DNA from: Axinella damicornis
Taxonomy: Eukaryota > Porifera > Demospongiae > Axinellida > Axinellidae
Reading direction: 5' to 3'
Assembly (NCBI GenBank): GCA_963931865.1
Contig: OZ007517.1
Span: forward strand, 2,918,164-2,982,163
DNA length: 64,000 nucleotides
Part shown: one piece after another, positions 1-11,900 of the stretch
Layout: each line of letters begins with the position of its first letter
Position numbering within the stretch: the stretch's first letter is position 1
Notes under the pieces: generated by a model
Seen by the model: only the letters and a program-made list of their open reading frames with translations
What the model was told of the DNA's origin: nothing
The model's database searches: none
Made by a program: the position numbers and the translations under genes

Positions 1-556
1 AAATGGACATCATTGGAATGCTCCATTCATGCTGATCGCAATGGTGCAAATCCCAGCTTCATATCTCATTCCTAGCCCAAGATACCTAGCATATTAGTCT
101 GCTATAACTGCATGCATGCCTTGTTCCCAGGACTAGTTTTTCAGTACTTACGCATACTCTAAACAATCAAAAACTGGAGGTGTACTTGGCCCTGGAATGT
201 CCCCAGGACACCCTCCACAACAAGTGGCAGCTAGTGCACGTACATGTATAGCATACATGACGACCTGATCTTTGTTGGCTTCACTGTATATCCTTGGTAT
301 GCTGTCGCTCACCAGGAGTGCTGTTTCTACAAATTTTGGTTCGTTCGTTGTTCCATTTTTTTGCCAAAGCAGCTCATCAGTCACCCTACAGAACAGGAGT
401 GCTGTTTCTGCCAATTTTGGCTTAATTAACATGCCAATATGCAGTAATTGGTGCAAAATACTTTGCCAGTTGTGGCATGTGAACACACCACTTATCCTAA
501 TGTGTTAGTTGATAAGCTGACATTTTGTGTAATTTATTGCCACTTATTGTCCCCAG

Positions 557-1530
557 GTGCAGTGAAATGCAGAATGTGTGCCTCCAGGCATAAACTCCAA
601 TCCAAGTATCTTGAACAGGTGCATATTTTCTAACGTTTGTAGCCATTGGTGATGCCATGTTCTTTGTGGACCAGCCACCTCCGTAAGAAAGAGGAGAGGA
701 TGTTTTAGCCTCATTCCCAGGCCCGCATGCCGCTTTCAGTTGCACGAAAGAACGCAGAGGGCCTGGTATGTTTCCTCGCGTGTGTGATGTCAAGGGTAGA
801 AATTAATTGAACTGGGGCTCAGAGCAGCAAGAAGAGCTAAGGTACCAACTTACCACACGTATCTGGCTAGCGACGGGTGACTGTCATACACACCAAACGT
901 TGAACATGTAGCTGGTTGAACAATACATGAAACTCCACTTTTTCGTACTGAAAATTTTGGCCATTTGTCGATTACGTAATGCTCACGTGAGGAAACATAC
1001 CAGGCTCTCCCCGCTTTTCCGTACTGCAAGCGACGTAAAGCTGGGCGGGGCCTGGGAATGAGGCTAAGGATTCTTGGCATCTAGCCCTGTCCTACCATAG
1101 CCTCATTCCCAGGCCTCGATCCGCCCAGCCTCGCAGCCGTGGAGTTTCTCCATGGCTGCAAGCAGAGACCTCACCCTGTTTCTAACATTATTCTGTATGC
1201 ATGTTGTATTAAAGTCAGTAGGCCATCTTATCGTGCATGCTGTATTAAAAATCGGCAGTAGGCCATAATATAGAATAGTGCATAGGGCTGAGCGATATTG
1301 TCGATAATACTTACCAGGGCTGGGAATACATAATCATGACTATGAATTTTAATAAGTACGGCAGTGCTGGCAAAGACTGATTTTTTTGTTCCTTGTTTCT
1401 TTTTTCCTGACAGATCCATGACCTATACGAGGACTTCCATATCACAGAGTGCCCGCTGTTACTAGATGAAGTACGAGGTTGTGAGAAGGTGGAAGCTTTT
1501 GCCAAATTCCTTGTTCAAAGAAATGATTAG
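557..1530 (+). CDS. GET3: GET3/ASNA1 ATPase, last two exons (5' part outside window)
   Basis: Two exons on the + strand encode the C-terminus of the GET3/ASNA1 (TRC40) ATPase, which delivers tail-anchored membrane proteins to the ER. Exon 557-618 follows an acceptor ending ccccag and ends at donor gtgcat. It reads [20 protein letters not shown] and carries the CxxC (CRMC) that binds zinc at the GET3 dimer interface. Exon 1414-1530 follows tttcctgacag and reads [20 protein letters not shown] and onward to QRND and a TAG stop. The join is in phase, and the LYEDFH...PLL..EVRG stretch is the conserved C-terminal block of the family. ATP-binding exons must lie left of base 1; I found none in 1-556. 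The gene converges on the FRRS1-like gene. No clear AATAAA was seen just after the stop. Confidence 0.85.
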
Positions 1531-3254
1531 ATCGTATACGTCCATGTATCATAAATTATTTCTGCCTGCTTTCCCTGTAACCAACTGCTGACAGTAATCA
1601 TTGACAAGAACTTTGACCTATGTGTGGGTGGGGCTACCATGACCTCTTGATGGAGAGCAGAACTAGCTTATCGTTGTGAGTCAGGACCAGTCTGTCTGCA
1701 ACTTGGCTAGATTGAGTGACACTGTCCAGGAACACAATGCCTGTGCATCACACTTACCCCTCGTTCCCAGGCCTTCGTATGGGGCCTGGGAATGAGGCTA
1801 CCCCTGCATGACATGGATTAGAAGTGGCCCTGTCCAACCTATATAAGTATAGCTGCTCTGCCACTCCAAAGATATAATTGTACCATAATATGACTTGTAC
1901 AAGGCTACAAGTGAATCATTAACTCTATCTACTAAATGACGTTGGAAGTCATGTCTTTCAGCTCATAATATTATAGTTTACTTTAAGGCTGCTTTAACAT
2001 ATATACCCTAGATCCCGTTCTCTGTGCTTCAAACCGCGTAAGTCAAATTACAATCATGCTGCACTTAGCCAGATCCTTTGCATATCAGCAATGCTAACCC
2101 ACTCTAGCTGAAATGAATACTGGAATTGGAGGACCCACAAAGTGAGATGTGGACTTCTTATGATTTAGAACAAGGGAAATGGCCCACCCATGCCAGCCAT
2201 CTCCAAATGAGGGCATTTCATGATTCCATGTGCACCCCAGCCCATATGGAGACACAGGCATGCACTGCAGTTCCCCGGCCCCCTGTCCCAAGTGCACCCT
2301 TTCTGCTGGCACAATATCACTGCTGAAAGTCTGGTGACCGGTTTGACCATTAAAGGGGTTAACCGTATGCTAGTGTTCTGTACAAGCAGATAATATAATA
2401 ATTATTTGTCAGCACTAGCATTACATGTACAGTTGGATGATATACCATCTTGCTATAATACGTGCACATCATTCACTCATACTTCTAAAGGAATCTACTT
2501 ATAGTGAAGTGGGAATTAAGGCTCTGCATGGTGAATAACACAACCCTAGCACGGATCACATCGTTGCATGTACGTTGTCAGTATAATTATTGATGGCATC
2601 ATAATAACGTTCTTCTACAGATTATTGAATGTGTTCACATGCAGGTTTAATTCCAGCTAGTTTGTTATTGCAGCAAGCAAGAGGGAACACTTTCTTACCA
2701 GCACCAGCAATTGTAAGCTGATGTACTTTATATGCCTGTATACACCGAGCTAGAACATAATAATAGTCTTTGAAAATACTGGTGGATGGCTTCCTATATC
2801 CCCACATCCTTTCTCTTATTAGTCTCAGACCTTTCGTCCATGCTGCAGAGCATATATTATATCAATCGATCACTTCCAGTAGAAACATGCTAAAAGCGAA
2901 TCATGCATGCTAGCTGGGATTGGTTGGATCGCAGCATGAGATCAAGACTATTCTCCTATACAACAAACTGCATGAGTAAAGGCATCGGTATAATAGTTGC
3001 TGTACTCACTGGCCTATATAAATCAAATGGGTTGTATAATGCAATAATTTATTATAGATCTCTATGACGAAGTTGATACACTGATATGGCTGCACCTTGC
3101 TCCTTTTGGTCAATAGTACTACTGCTGACTAGGCACCTTTTGGTCTAGTACTAATGCTGACTGGCTAAGCACTATGTACACACAAGTCTAAGTTTACCGT
3201 GCTACTATAGTGATAGTGCTACTAGCATTAGCACAATCACACTAGGTGTTGATA
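1531..3254. other. intergenic between convergent GET3 and FRRS1-like genes
   Basis: No convincing exon was found on either strand. The stretch holds a 42-bp foldback (1759-1800) and AT-rich unique-looking sequence. A TTTATT at 3048-3053 reads AATAAA on the - strand and is a candidate polyadenylation signal for the FRRS1-like gene, about 200 bp past its stop. The overlapping ORFs around 2094-2350 have no splice or homology support. Confidence 0.5.
1759..1800. mobile_element. minimal TAGCCTCG hairpin
   Basis: cctcgttcccaggccttcgtatggggcctgggaatgaggcta forms a short hairpin: the family ends with almost no interior. A similar one is at 6357-6401. Confidence 0.6.
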
Positions 3255-3846
3255 TCAGTTTGGGAGTGCCACTAGCACAATGAGGGCAATCGTCGACGGG
3301 AGCATAACCAAAAGTAGCACTCCCAGTATGAACCAGCGGAGACGAGCATCCCTTGATGGGGGTTTCCGAGGTGGAGGTTCATTGATGGCAGGCTTCTCCT
3401 TGATATCCCTTGCGGTGAGCGGAATATCCTCTGTCTTCTCAGGAGGAGAGGAAAGCAACCCCTTCAGGCACGATGGAGCAATGTTTGAACGTTCTGTTTG
3501 TATGTGTTTGGTGGGGCGTGCAAAGCAAACTTCTATTAACCATGCACTGAGACCCAGTTGATGGTTGTCCTTATACAGGCGACTGTACTAATTGAAGGGT
3601 TCAGGTCTAACCCAAAATCAAGTACTGGACACTGATTAAAGATGGAATGGGAATGGGATGGAGAATGGAAGGGAGGACTTACCGGCCTTGTTCACAGTGA
3701 GGGTGAGGATGGAGAAAAAAACCAAGAGCATCACAGTCAGTACAACAAGGAAGAACGCATATGGAAGGTACACCCAGAGGATAGTCAAGTCCCCAAACCG
3801 GCTCCTACCACGGCTAAAAACTGCCAGACCAAAACCAACGTTAACC

Positions 3847-3943
<97 letters not shown>

Positions 3944-6900
3944 ATAAATACATGGTAGAGGCTTCGCAACTGCATGCTGGTAGGGACAACAGCAATCGAT
4001 CCATGTAGGTACAAGCCTAACCATATGCATGCTATACAAATTCACGCTCACTTGCTAGAATTTCTGCTGCCACACCAATGAGAGTGGCATGGAACAGACT
4101 GAAGATCCAGCGGCTATAGGAGGGATAGAGGATATGTGCTTAATATTGTCAAAGTGAACACCAAAATTATAATGCAGTACACAAGCAACATAGAATGTGC
4201 AGCAAAATCACAATTGGCCAAGTAAACACTTACTTCTTGCTACTATTTTCGCAGCGAAATGCAGCAATGATAGGCTGGAGAGAAAACAACATAACGTATC
4301 CTAACACATTATGTTAGGTGGACATGCAGGCATATTGAGGATGGATTCATCCATGCATGTCAAGTTCTTAACTCTTTACCAACCAATGACAGCAATGCCG
4401 TCATGAGCTCCCATAATAAGGGGAAATTAATAATAGGCATTATAACTTAAACCGTTGCGGCGCCCCAAACGGTTAAAGGTAACCTAACGTAAAGGGGTAT
4501 GTGCCACCTTAAAACACGTTTTTGCTGTTTCTTATGGTTGGCAAAGAGTAAAAGTGAGTAGGGTACACAACTATATTAGTGGATGGAACATACAATGATG
4601 AGCGAGTCTGATACACATGATGAAGAGTAGGTGCGTGGTGCTAATGAAGTGTGGGTGGGGACACACACTGGTGTTAAGTGGGCATCAATACTTTAATGAT
4701 GAGTGGGTGGGGCACACTGATATTGGGGGCACACTGTTGCTAGTGTAGGGCGACACACACTGATGTGAATGCACATTAAATGGGTAGGGCACACTTACAT
4801 TGAGGATGTGCAATGTCATCACAGTTATTCCAATTGCAAAGTGGGCAGTGCCAAATGGCTACAGTGATAAGGAAAGACACCAGCAATCATAAACACACAA
4901 GCCATTCATGTAGGCTCATTCTCAGGCCATCGCCCAGCACATGAAAAACTAGCTACGTGTAAATATGGGACAAGAATGGCACCGCCATCATCAGAGTTGT
5001 TCCGTGATCGCACCGTCGGCTTGTACGAGTCCGTAGTGAGACTACTTCACTTTTGGAATAATTATTCCTGCATAGACCACATCTACGGGCACACCTCTAA
5101 GCTAATACACCAGAGAATGCCGAGAAGGCCGAATACGAACGTTCAAGTTGTCTCTCCGTGGACTCAAACAGGCGGGCAGACGGTGTTCACACGGATGTTT
5201 ATGGTGGCCGCCCAGTCCCGTATCTACACGCAGTTTTTCCTACAGTATTTTTGTTTGCATATGGTAGAGCCTTGGGAATGAGGCTGCATATCATTCATGC
5301 ACATCACCACAGTGACCTATAGCCTTCCCACACATCCTGAGTATAGATACTGGCATGGCTGGGAAGCTTTTGCTGGAATGGGTAGCTATCAGTACTTACG
5401 TTATCACTGCCCAGATTGATCAGCCCACGGGCATCCCGAAAAGCCACAAAAATGAGTACGAATCCCACTGCTGCTATGAACATTGATGCTAGCAAGAAGG
5501 CTCGGTGGACCTGCAAGAAGGGAGGGAGGGAGGGAGGGAGGGAGGGAGGGAGGGAGGGAGGGAGGGAGGGAGGGAGGGAGGGAGGGAGGGAGGGAGGGAG
5601 GGAGGGAGGGAGGGAGGGAGGGAGGGAGGGAGGGAGGGAGGGAGGGAGATGGAGGGAGGGAGATGGAGGGAGACTGCATGGCTGCATGTACACTGAAGGG
5701 GGAGGAAATTGGTATGAAGTGCAGGCTAACTGCTCACCTGTAACCACTCTCCATTGGGAAGTGCTGGCTTCATCCATGCAGCAAAGAAGATGGCAGTCAC
5801 TGCCAGGATGGGCCAGGCAATGATCATGAGGATGCCATGTGCCCGAATAAGGATTGCCTTCACAATGTCCTCACCGGCATCCACCTGCCCTTCATCAGTG
5901 ATGGGGTTAGCATAGGAACTACTGATGGTGGGGTTTGGCAGCAGGTGGTTTGGAAAGTTCCCCATACCACCTGCAGAGAAAGATGTTAGAAAGGGCTGTG
6001 CTGTTCATGGGATGGATGTTTATGGTGTCAACCGGACATTCCTGTGTGTTGTACTGTTCTCAGTTCTTTGATATTGGTTGCTTAGCAGCTAACAGCACTT
6101 CACATCATTGTGAAAACAAGTAGTGGTGTTATATTGGACTTATGGTGGTTAACACTGATACAACTATTTTAGATAACTTGCAACACTTTTAAAATCAACA
6201 CTACCTACCTAGTCATATGTAGCTATAGAATGATATGGGTGGACTTTGAAGTTTAGTTAACCTATAGCTAAATGAGTTTCTTTCAGAGCCTACTTTGTAA
6301 TCCAAAACCATGCATGCATGTGCTCTTAACTAAACTAGTACAGCAGTTAGTCTTTTGTTCTCAGGCCCCATATTTTCGGATGGGGCCTGGGAACGAGGCT
6401 ATACTGCAGTCACGTTATAGCACAGTACAGCACAGATACCAATTTCATTTCTAATCCCCACCTCCTGTTCCTCCTCGACCGAACAACAGGAAGTAGTTCC
6501 CATCAAGGTTATGATCCTGGTCTGAGTTTACCACTCCAATGAATCGGCTGAAGCTGAGGAGATGGTCACAAGGTCATGACTCTCGAATTGCACACAAAGT
6601 GTGCATGACGTACATGCAAGCAATGTGTTCTCATGCAGGCAAACCAGTATAATCAGCAAAATATGTGCTGGTACTGGCTTCAGGCTGAACACAGTCGTAA
6701 ACAAGACATGTCTGCATACTCTGCATGATGTTCAGACTTCAACTGTGAGTCACACACATCATGGCATACAATATTGCAGCCAATGTTTATTTCAAGGTCT
6801 TTAGAGGGAGAAACTTCCCCCCAACCCCCCCCCCCCCCCCAAAAAAAAAAAACATCAAAAAGAACGCTCTATCTCTATCTATCACTGCAGGCTGCCATTA

Positions 6901-8920
6901 TTAACTACTGTACCATGCTGTATATTGTGGTACTATTAATTCTGGGACTCACTTGCACGAGATAGTTCCATTGATGTATTCAGCTGAGTATGCAAACACA
7001 CCATCCTATAGTGAAATCAGCAAATCATCTGGTGTATATGCAGCCATACTGTAGGCATGTCCCACAATTGGAGATCTGAGGTGGCATGACTACACTTTAA
7101 TGAGCCTACCAGGTCTTTCATGATAGCAACGAGCGGTGACACAACCAGCTAGGAATTCTTTGATCTTCAGAGTTAGTACAATGCGCCTGATTGCATGAAC
7201 GTACTCAAACTATATATATCCTCAGAGGAACTGAATATTTTTCAGTTACAGACTTGAAAGAGAACAAAGATGAGGACGAAGAACAGAATATAGTGGCCAA
7301 AGAAGACAGTGATGAAGAGGATAATGGTGAAGAGTCTGAACCCTGAGCACTGAAGACACCAGGGGCGGCGGCACAGGGGAGGGCAGGGGGGGCAAGCGCC
7401 CCCCAAAAATATTTAGGGGGGGGCATCGCCCCCCCTAACTCCTAGCAACTAGCTACTATTAAACAGCCAACGGCTGCCCTATAGGCTAACCTTGTGTACG
7501 TACGATGTACGCGAATCGAGTTGCTGATCTGGCGCAAGTCCAGCTATCGACATAGCCAGTGACTGGCTAGCTAAAACCGAACGGCTTGGGAACCGCAATC
7601 TAGTATACCCGTGTACGTATGTATTACCTTCGTGAGCGAAATTTGAGCAAGAAAGAAGCACATGGCGGCCCCGGGACCTGCAATCCTCGTACATCTGGAA
7701 CTTGCAGTGCAAAAGCACGAAGGTGCCACGAGAGCCCATCCTGATAGCTGAAAAATGAAGGCGAAAACAATTTCCGCGCTATGTGTGGACTGATCAGCAC
7801 TACACACCTCTATGCACTGCCTCCAGCAGCGTGTAATATATCTTGCCCCCCCCCCCCCCCCCCCCCCCCCCAATTGTAAATACATGCCGCCGCCCCTGGA
7901 CACATACCACGGTAGCTTGTAGTTTACTCTGCATTTGTGTTTGTTTCGACAAGCTTAACCTTAATTTCTCCTGGAACTGTTAAAGTTCAATCCATGTGCC
8001 CATAAATTCTGAAGTTGGATCATGGCCAGGTTTGAGTACGGTATGCAAATAGTTCTCAGAGACGGGACCATGAATTATACGACCACATTTATAATATTGT
8101 GTACCGGTATATGAATCACTGTGATTGGTAGGTGTGAGAGTGTACATTGTACATGTTTATCAACACTTCTGAGAAGTGGCTGGCATATGGTTGCAGTGTA
8201 TGGATGAACAGATGTTTATGACTTGCATGCTATACATCACGGTCCTCCACTGACAGTAAATTGAAAACCCTCAGGAATTAATTATGCCGGGGCTTTCCCC
8301 ATACTACTACTACTCTTGTGCATCTCAGCACAAGAGTATTCCATTGATTTCTAGTAACAGTCGAATGGTGAATACATGTATTGGACTCAGTTAATTATTA
8401 GCCTAACACTGTGAGATACACATGCAATTGCAAGCCACATCGTTACTCGATCAGACCCTATAGTCCTCCTCACCTGGTTGGCATCCAACTGATTCAGTCT
8501 TGGGGTGGCAGGGTTCCAAGTGTCCACCACATGCACTATGTCAGTCTGCCCCATCCTGTTGCATCCAAGTACGTCTGCACTGAGCTGAAAAGAAAGGGAG
8601 ACAATGTTAGTTGCAGGACAGGGATATATATAGTTAATTAAAAGGACTGCGAATTTTCCCAAACAGGAGCATGTTGAGCGGTGAATTCGATGTGCCTTTA
8701 CCAATTAAGTGCTGGGCAATATGACCAACACTGATACCATAGGACTGAGTATGATTGTAAGAATTTGCGAATTGCGAGTATGTTTTGAGTGCAAAGAATA
8801 TATACACGTTACATGTAACTAATCTATTTGCCCTCAAACTAAATCCCTGATGTATTAGAATAGTATCACGATACCTACCAAACAAGGGCGGCGGAACAGG
8901 GGGGGCTAGGGGGACTATAG

Positions 8921-8964
<44 letters not shown>

Positions 8965-11900
8965 ATTAATACACTGAAAACACCATAATACTCTAGGCAT
9001 TCATTTAGTCACACAAGAGAGCCTTACCGACTGACTAGTCCTCTGCCAATCCGCTTCACATGCAATTCAGTGATGTTTAGTTAATGCATTCGGCTACGTG
9101 ACAGACATGTCCCCCCCCCCCCCCCCCCCCCCCCCCCTTCACCAGAATGGCATGCTCGTATAGTAGCTAGCTCGACATCTCTCTACAGCATCGATCCTCA
9201 GAACTTGCAGTGCAAAGCATGAAGGTGCCACGCGAGCCCATCCTGATAACTGAAAAATGAAGGTGACATTTTTTTCCATGCTTCACGCGGACTGATCAGC
9301 ACTACACACCTCTATGCATGCCTTCAGCAGCATGCAATTGTGTCCCTGCCTCAATTTCATACTGCTTCCACCGCCACTGATACCAAAGCTTCAATTTCAA
9401 CGATCAGACAGTAGGTTAAAAGTTTAGGTATGTAGACAAGAGACGCTACAAGTCAGTGTAGCAGCAGGTTGCACGGGAAGAGCATGCAGAACACTTGAAT
9501 TTGGTATTGGTAGCATGAGTATGCAAACTTCAATCAGTACAAAGCTTACAACCACCTGTCGGGTGACACCCAAGGACATCTACATGAAGACTCAAAGATC
9601 CTCAAGTTATATATAGCTCACCATGTTTTGAGTCTCTGTGAACCCCACTGCGACCCACCCCTGCGATTCCCCCTCCAGGTAGAAGTCCAAATAGGAGCTG
9701 TTTGCTTTGTTGGTCTGGATACCTACAAAATAGGAGCAGTCTACTGTTGGGGTGCAACCAACAGGAATTTTGTTGGTGAGGCGATAGTCCTCTGGAGGGA
9801 CATTCTGGAGGGACGGAGGGAGGAAGGGAGGGAGGGAGGGAGGGAGGGAGGGAGGGAGGGAGGGAGGGAGGGAGGGAGGGAGGGAGGGAGGGAGGGTGGA
9901 GGGAGGGAGAGCAGAGCAAATACACAGTGGAGCCATGGATTACAACCTATAGTTGTTTCTTATAAGGAACAACACATTAAATTTTGCTTTACAGCTTACG
10001 GGTGGATCAGGTTGCTCATAGATGTCTGGGGGTATGGGGTTCAGTTCCTGTGTCAAGATGGAGGGGTTCACTTGGGAAGCACTGATGGTGGGGTTTGGTT
10101 GCAAGTGGTTCGGAAAGGACCCCATACCACCTGCAGAGAAAGAAACCAGAAATGTCACACACATTTTCTCATTGGATGCTTCATCCTGTCAACTGGATGT
10201 TGGTATGTCTCATATGTACTAAGATCTCAGCTGCTATATAGTATTCCGATCAATACACTATAACCATAAGATTTCTACCCAAACTACCTATAGCTAACTA
10301 TAAACGCTCAACTAAGCATGTTCCATAAGTATGTACGTAGCTCAGTGCTGCATAGAAACCAACTTGAACTGGCTTTAATCCCCACCTCCCATTCCTCCTC
10401 GACCATACAACAGGTAGTAGTTTCCATTGAGGTTCAAGTCCTGGTTTGGGTTTACGACTCCAATGAATCGGCTGAAGCTGAGGAGATGATGGTCACAAGG
10501 TTACCAATTGTTTTCTCTACAAAGAGTTTATACAATATACGTACAACAATACAGTACATTGCAAAGGAGACACCATCTAGGTATGATTACATCTAATTCA
10601 AGGGTGTATCCTAGTATAAAGTGCTACAGTGTAGTGGCATCTTGGCTGGCACACAACGCGGGGTTTTTATGCATTTCATTCATCGGGCAAAACAGCATTG
10701 TGCCGTAAACAAATTATAGCTTAATATTTATAGCGCAATCCTACCAAGGGCAATAAGATCCGCTCTTCTTATCTAGGGAGTTAATATAGGTCGACCTCTG
10801 ATTGGTCGAAATGCAGCCAATGAGTTCCTACATGTGAGCAATCACTGCGCAACAAGAGTATAATGATTTGGATATAATGAAGCTCCACCCACACTACACC
10901 CACAAGAGTAGCCAAGGCTACGAACCATATTCACATAGCCTGCACAGATTTCAACCTACAGCTGTGAGCCGCCCACAAACATGCATACACACACCAACAC
11001 ACCATTTCTCCTTAGCCTCGTTTCCTGGCCTATCCCACTTTCTGTTCTTCGGTTTGTGTTGACAAAAATTCATGGATGCGGATCCACGTATTATTGTCAA
11101 CGCACTGAACCGAAGAACAGAAAATGGGGTAGGCTTGGGAACGAGGCTAAGGAGAAATGGTAACCTGCAACAATAGCTGCGTTCTTTGGTTTGCGTTGAC
11201 AAAAATACACGGATGTGGATCCGTGTATTATTGTCAATGCAACCGAAGAACAGAAAACAGGGTAGGCCTGGGAACGAGGCCGCTACTTTCTCCTTGCATT
11301 AACTAGTATAACTCACATGCATGAGATCCTTCCATTGGCATATTCAGTTGAGTGTGGAAATACACCATCCTAATATGGTAAAACCCAGAGCTCAATGATC
11401 TTCAGAGCCACACCGATTGAAACCACTTGATTAATAAGTTTGGCTGTATACAAGACTGTGCAATTTACAATATACGTGTGTGAAACACTAGCTAGATGAT
11501 ACGTAGCTTGAGCTGAAAAATGCAGACTCAGATGAGAATTAAGAATGAATGTGTGCGTGCATGCGGATCAGCACATGTTGGTTGTAGTACAGACAAGAAC
11601 AGAATTCACTGACAGTGAACATAAAACTCTCTTGATTCACAGAGCTAAAATTATGGGTTACTAGTGTCCATAAAGCTAGTAGCTAGATTTCCACTAGTAT
11701 GACTTGAGCTTGTTTGTTTGCATGAAATTATGTCTTGGCCAGGTACGTTAACTCACTCCCCCCCCCCCTCCCTCCCACAGCTCAATAATAAGTGCATGAC
11801 TGGGCTAGGTTTAATTATGAATCCATCCTACAGTAATGAACGCCCTAGCAATTACAACGATCGAAGTCACAAAGAGATATACAAACCATCATAGTCTCCT

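Larger units (their letters stand above)
3255..5970 (-). other. cytochrome b561 core exons of the FRRS1-like gene
   Basis: Seven exons: 5970-5738, 5510-5400, 4858-4799, 4274-4234, 4113-4052, 3847-3683 and 3430-3255. Six hydrophobic segments are visible. The likely heme-ligand histidines are in RAHGILMIIAW, VHRAFLLAS, AHFAIGITVM and FHATLIGVAAE. Exon 4274-4234 has the family block PIIAAFRCE, followed by RWIFSLFHATL. The last exon ends with membrane segment FILGVLLLVMLPSTIALIVL and ALPN before the stop, so there is almost no cytosolic tail. The acceptor of 3847-3683 lies directly against a (TG)47 tract and that of 5510-5400 against a GGGA tract. Confidence 0.85.
6462..9804 (-). other. DOMON domain 3 cassette
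   Basis: Exons 9804-9622 (NVPPEDYRLTNKIPVGCTPT), 8584-8474 (LSADVLGCNRMGQTDIVHVV), 7005-6953 (DGVFAYSAEYINGTISC) and 6553-6462 (GVVNSDQDHNLDGNYFLLFG) form the membrane-proximal DOMON, with lengths 183, 111, 53 and 92 bp. It joins in phase to the b561 exon 5970-5738 instead of a linker exon. Introns contain two CAG...CTG elements (7360-7898 and 8883-9379). Confidence 0.85.

Noticed and set aside
152..283. Possible Cys-rich - strand exon (AATCCGGCPGDIPG) with acceptor and donor
   Set aside because: It would lie antisense upstream of the GET3 exons, has no partner exon and no recognised domain.
3642..4051. Long ORFs with His/Thr or Cys/Val dipeptide runs
   Set aside because: They are translations of the (TG)47 microsatellite; the real coding part is the - strand exon 3847-3683.
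5416..5823. Gly-Arg-Glu and Pro-Ser repeat proteins
   Set aside because: Translations of the GGGA array on both strands; only the exons 5510-5400 and 5970-5738 have splice support.
9940..10222. Separate small genes for each DOMON segment
   Set aside because: Exon phases and cassette symmetry join them into one reading frame; no start codons or stops separate them.
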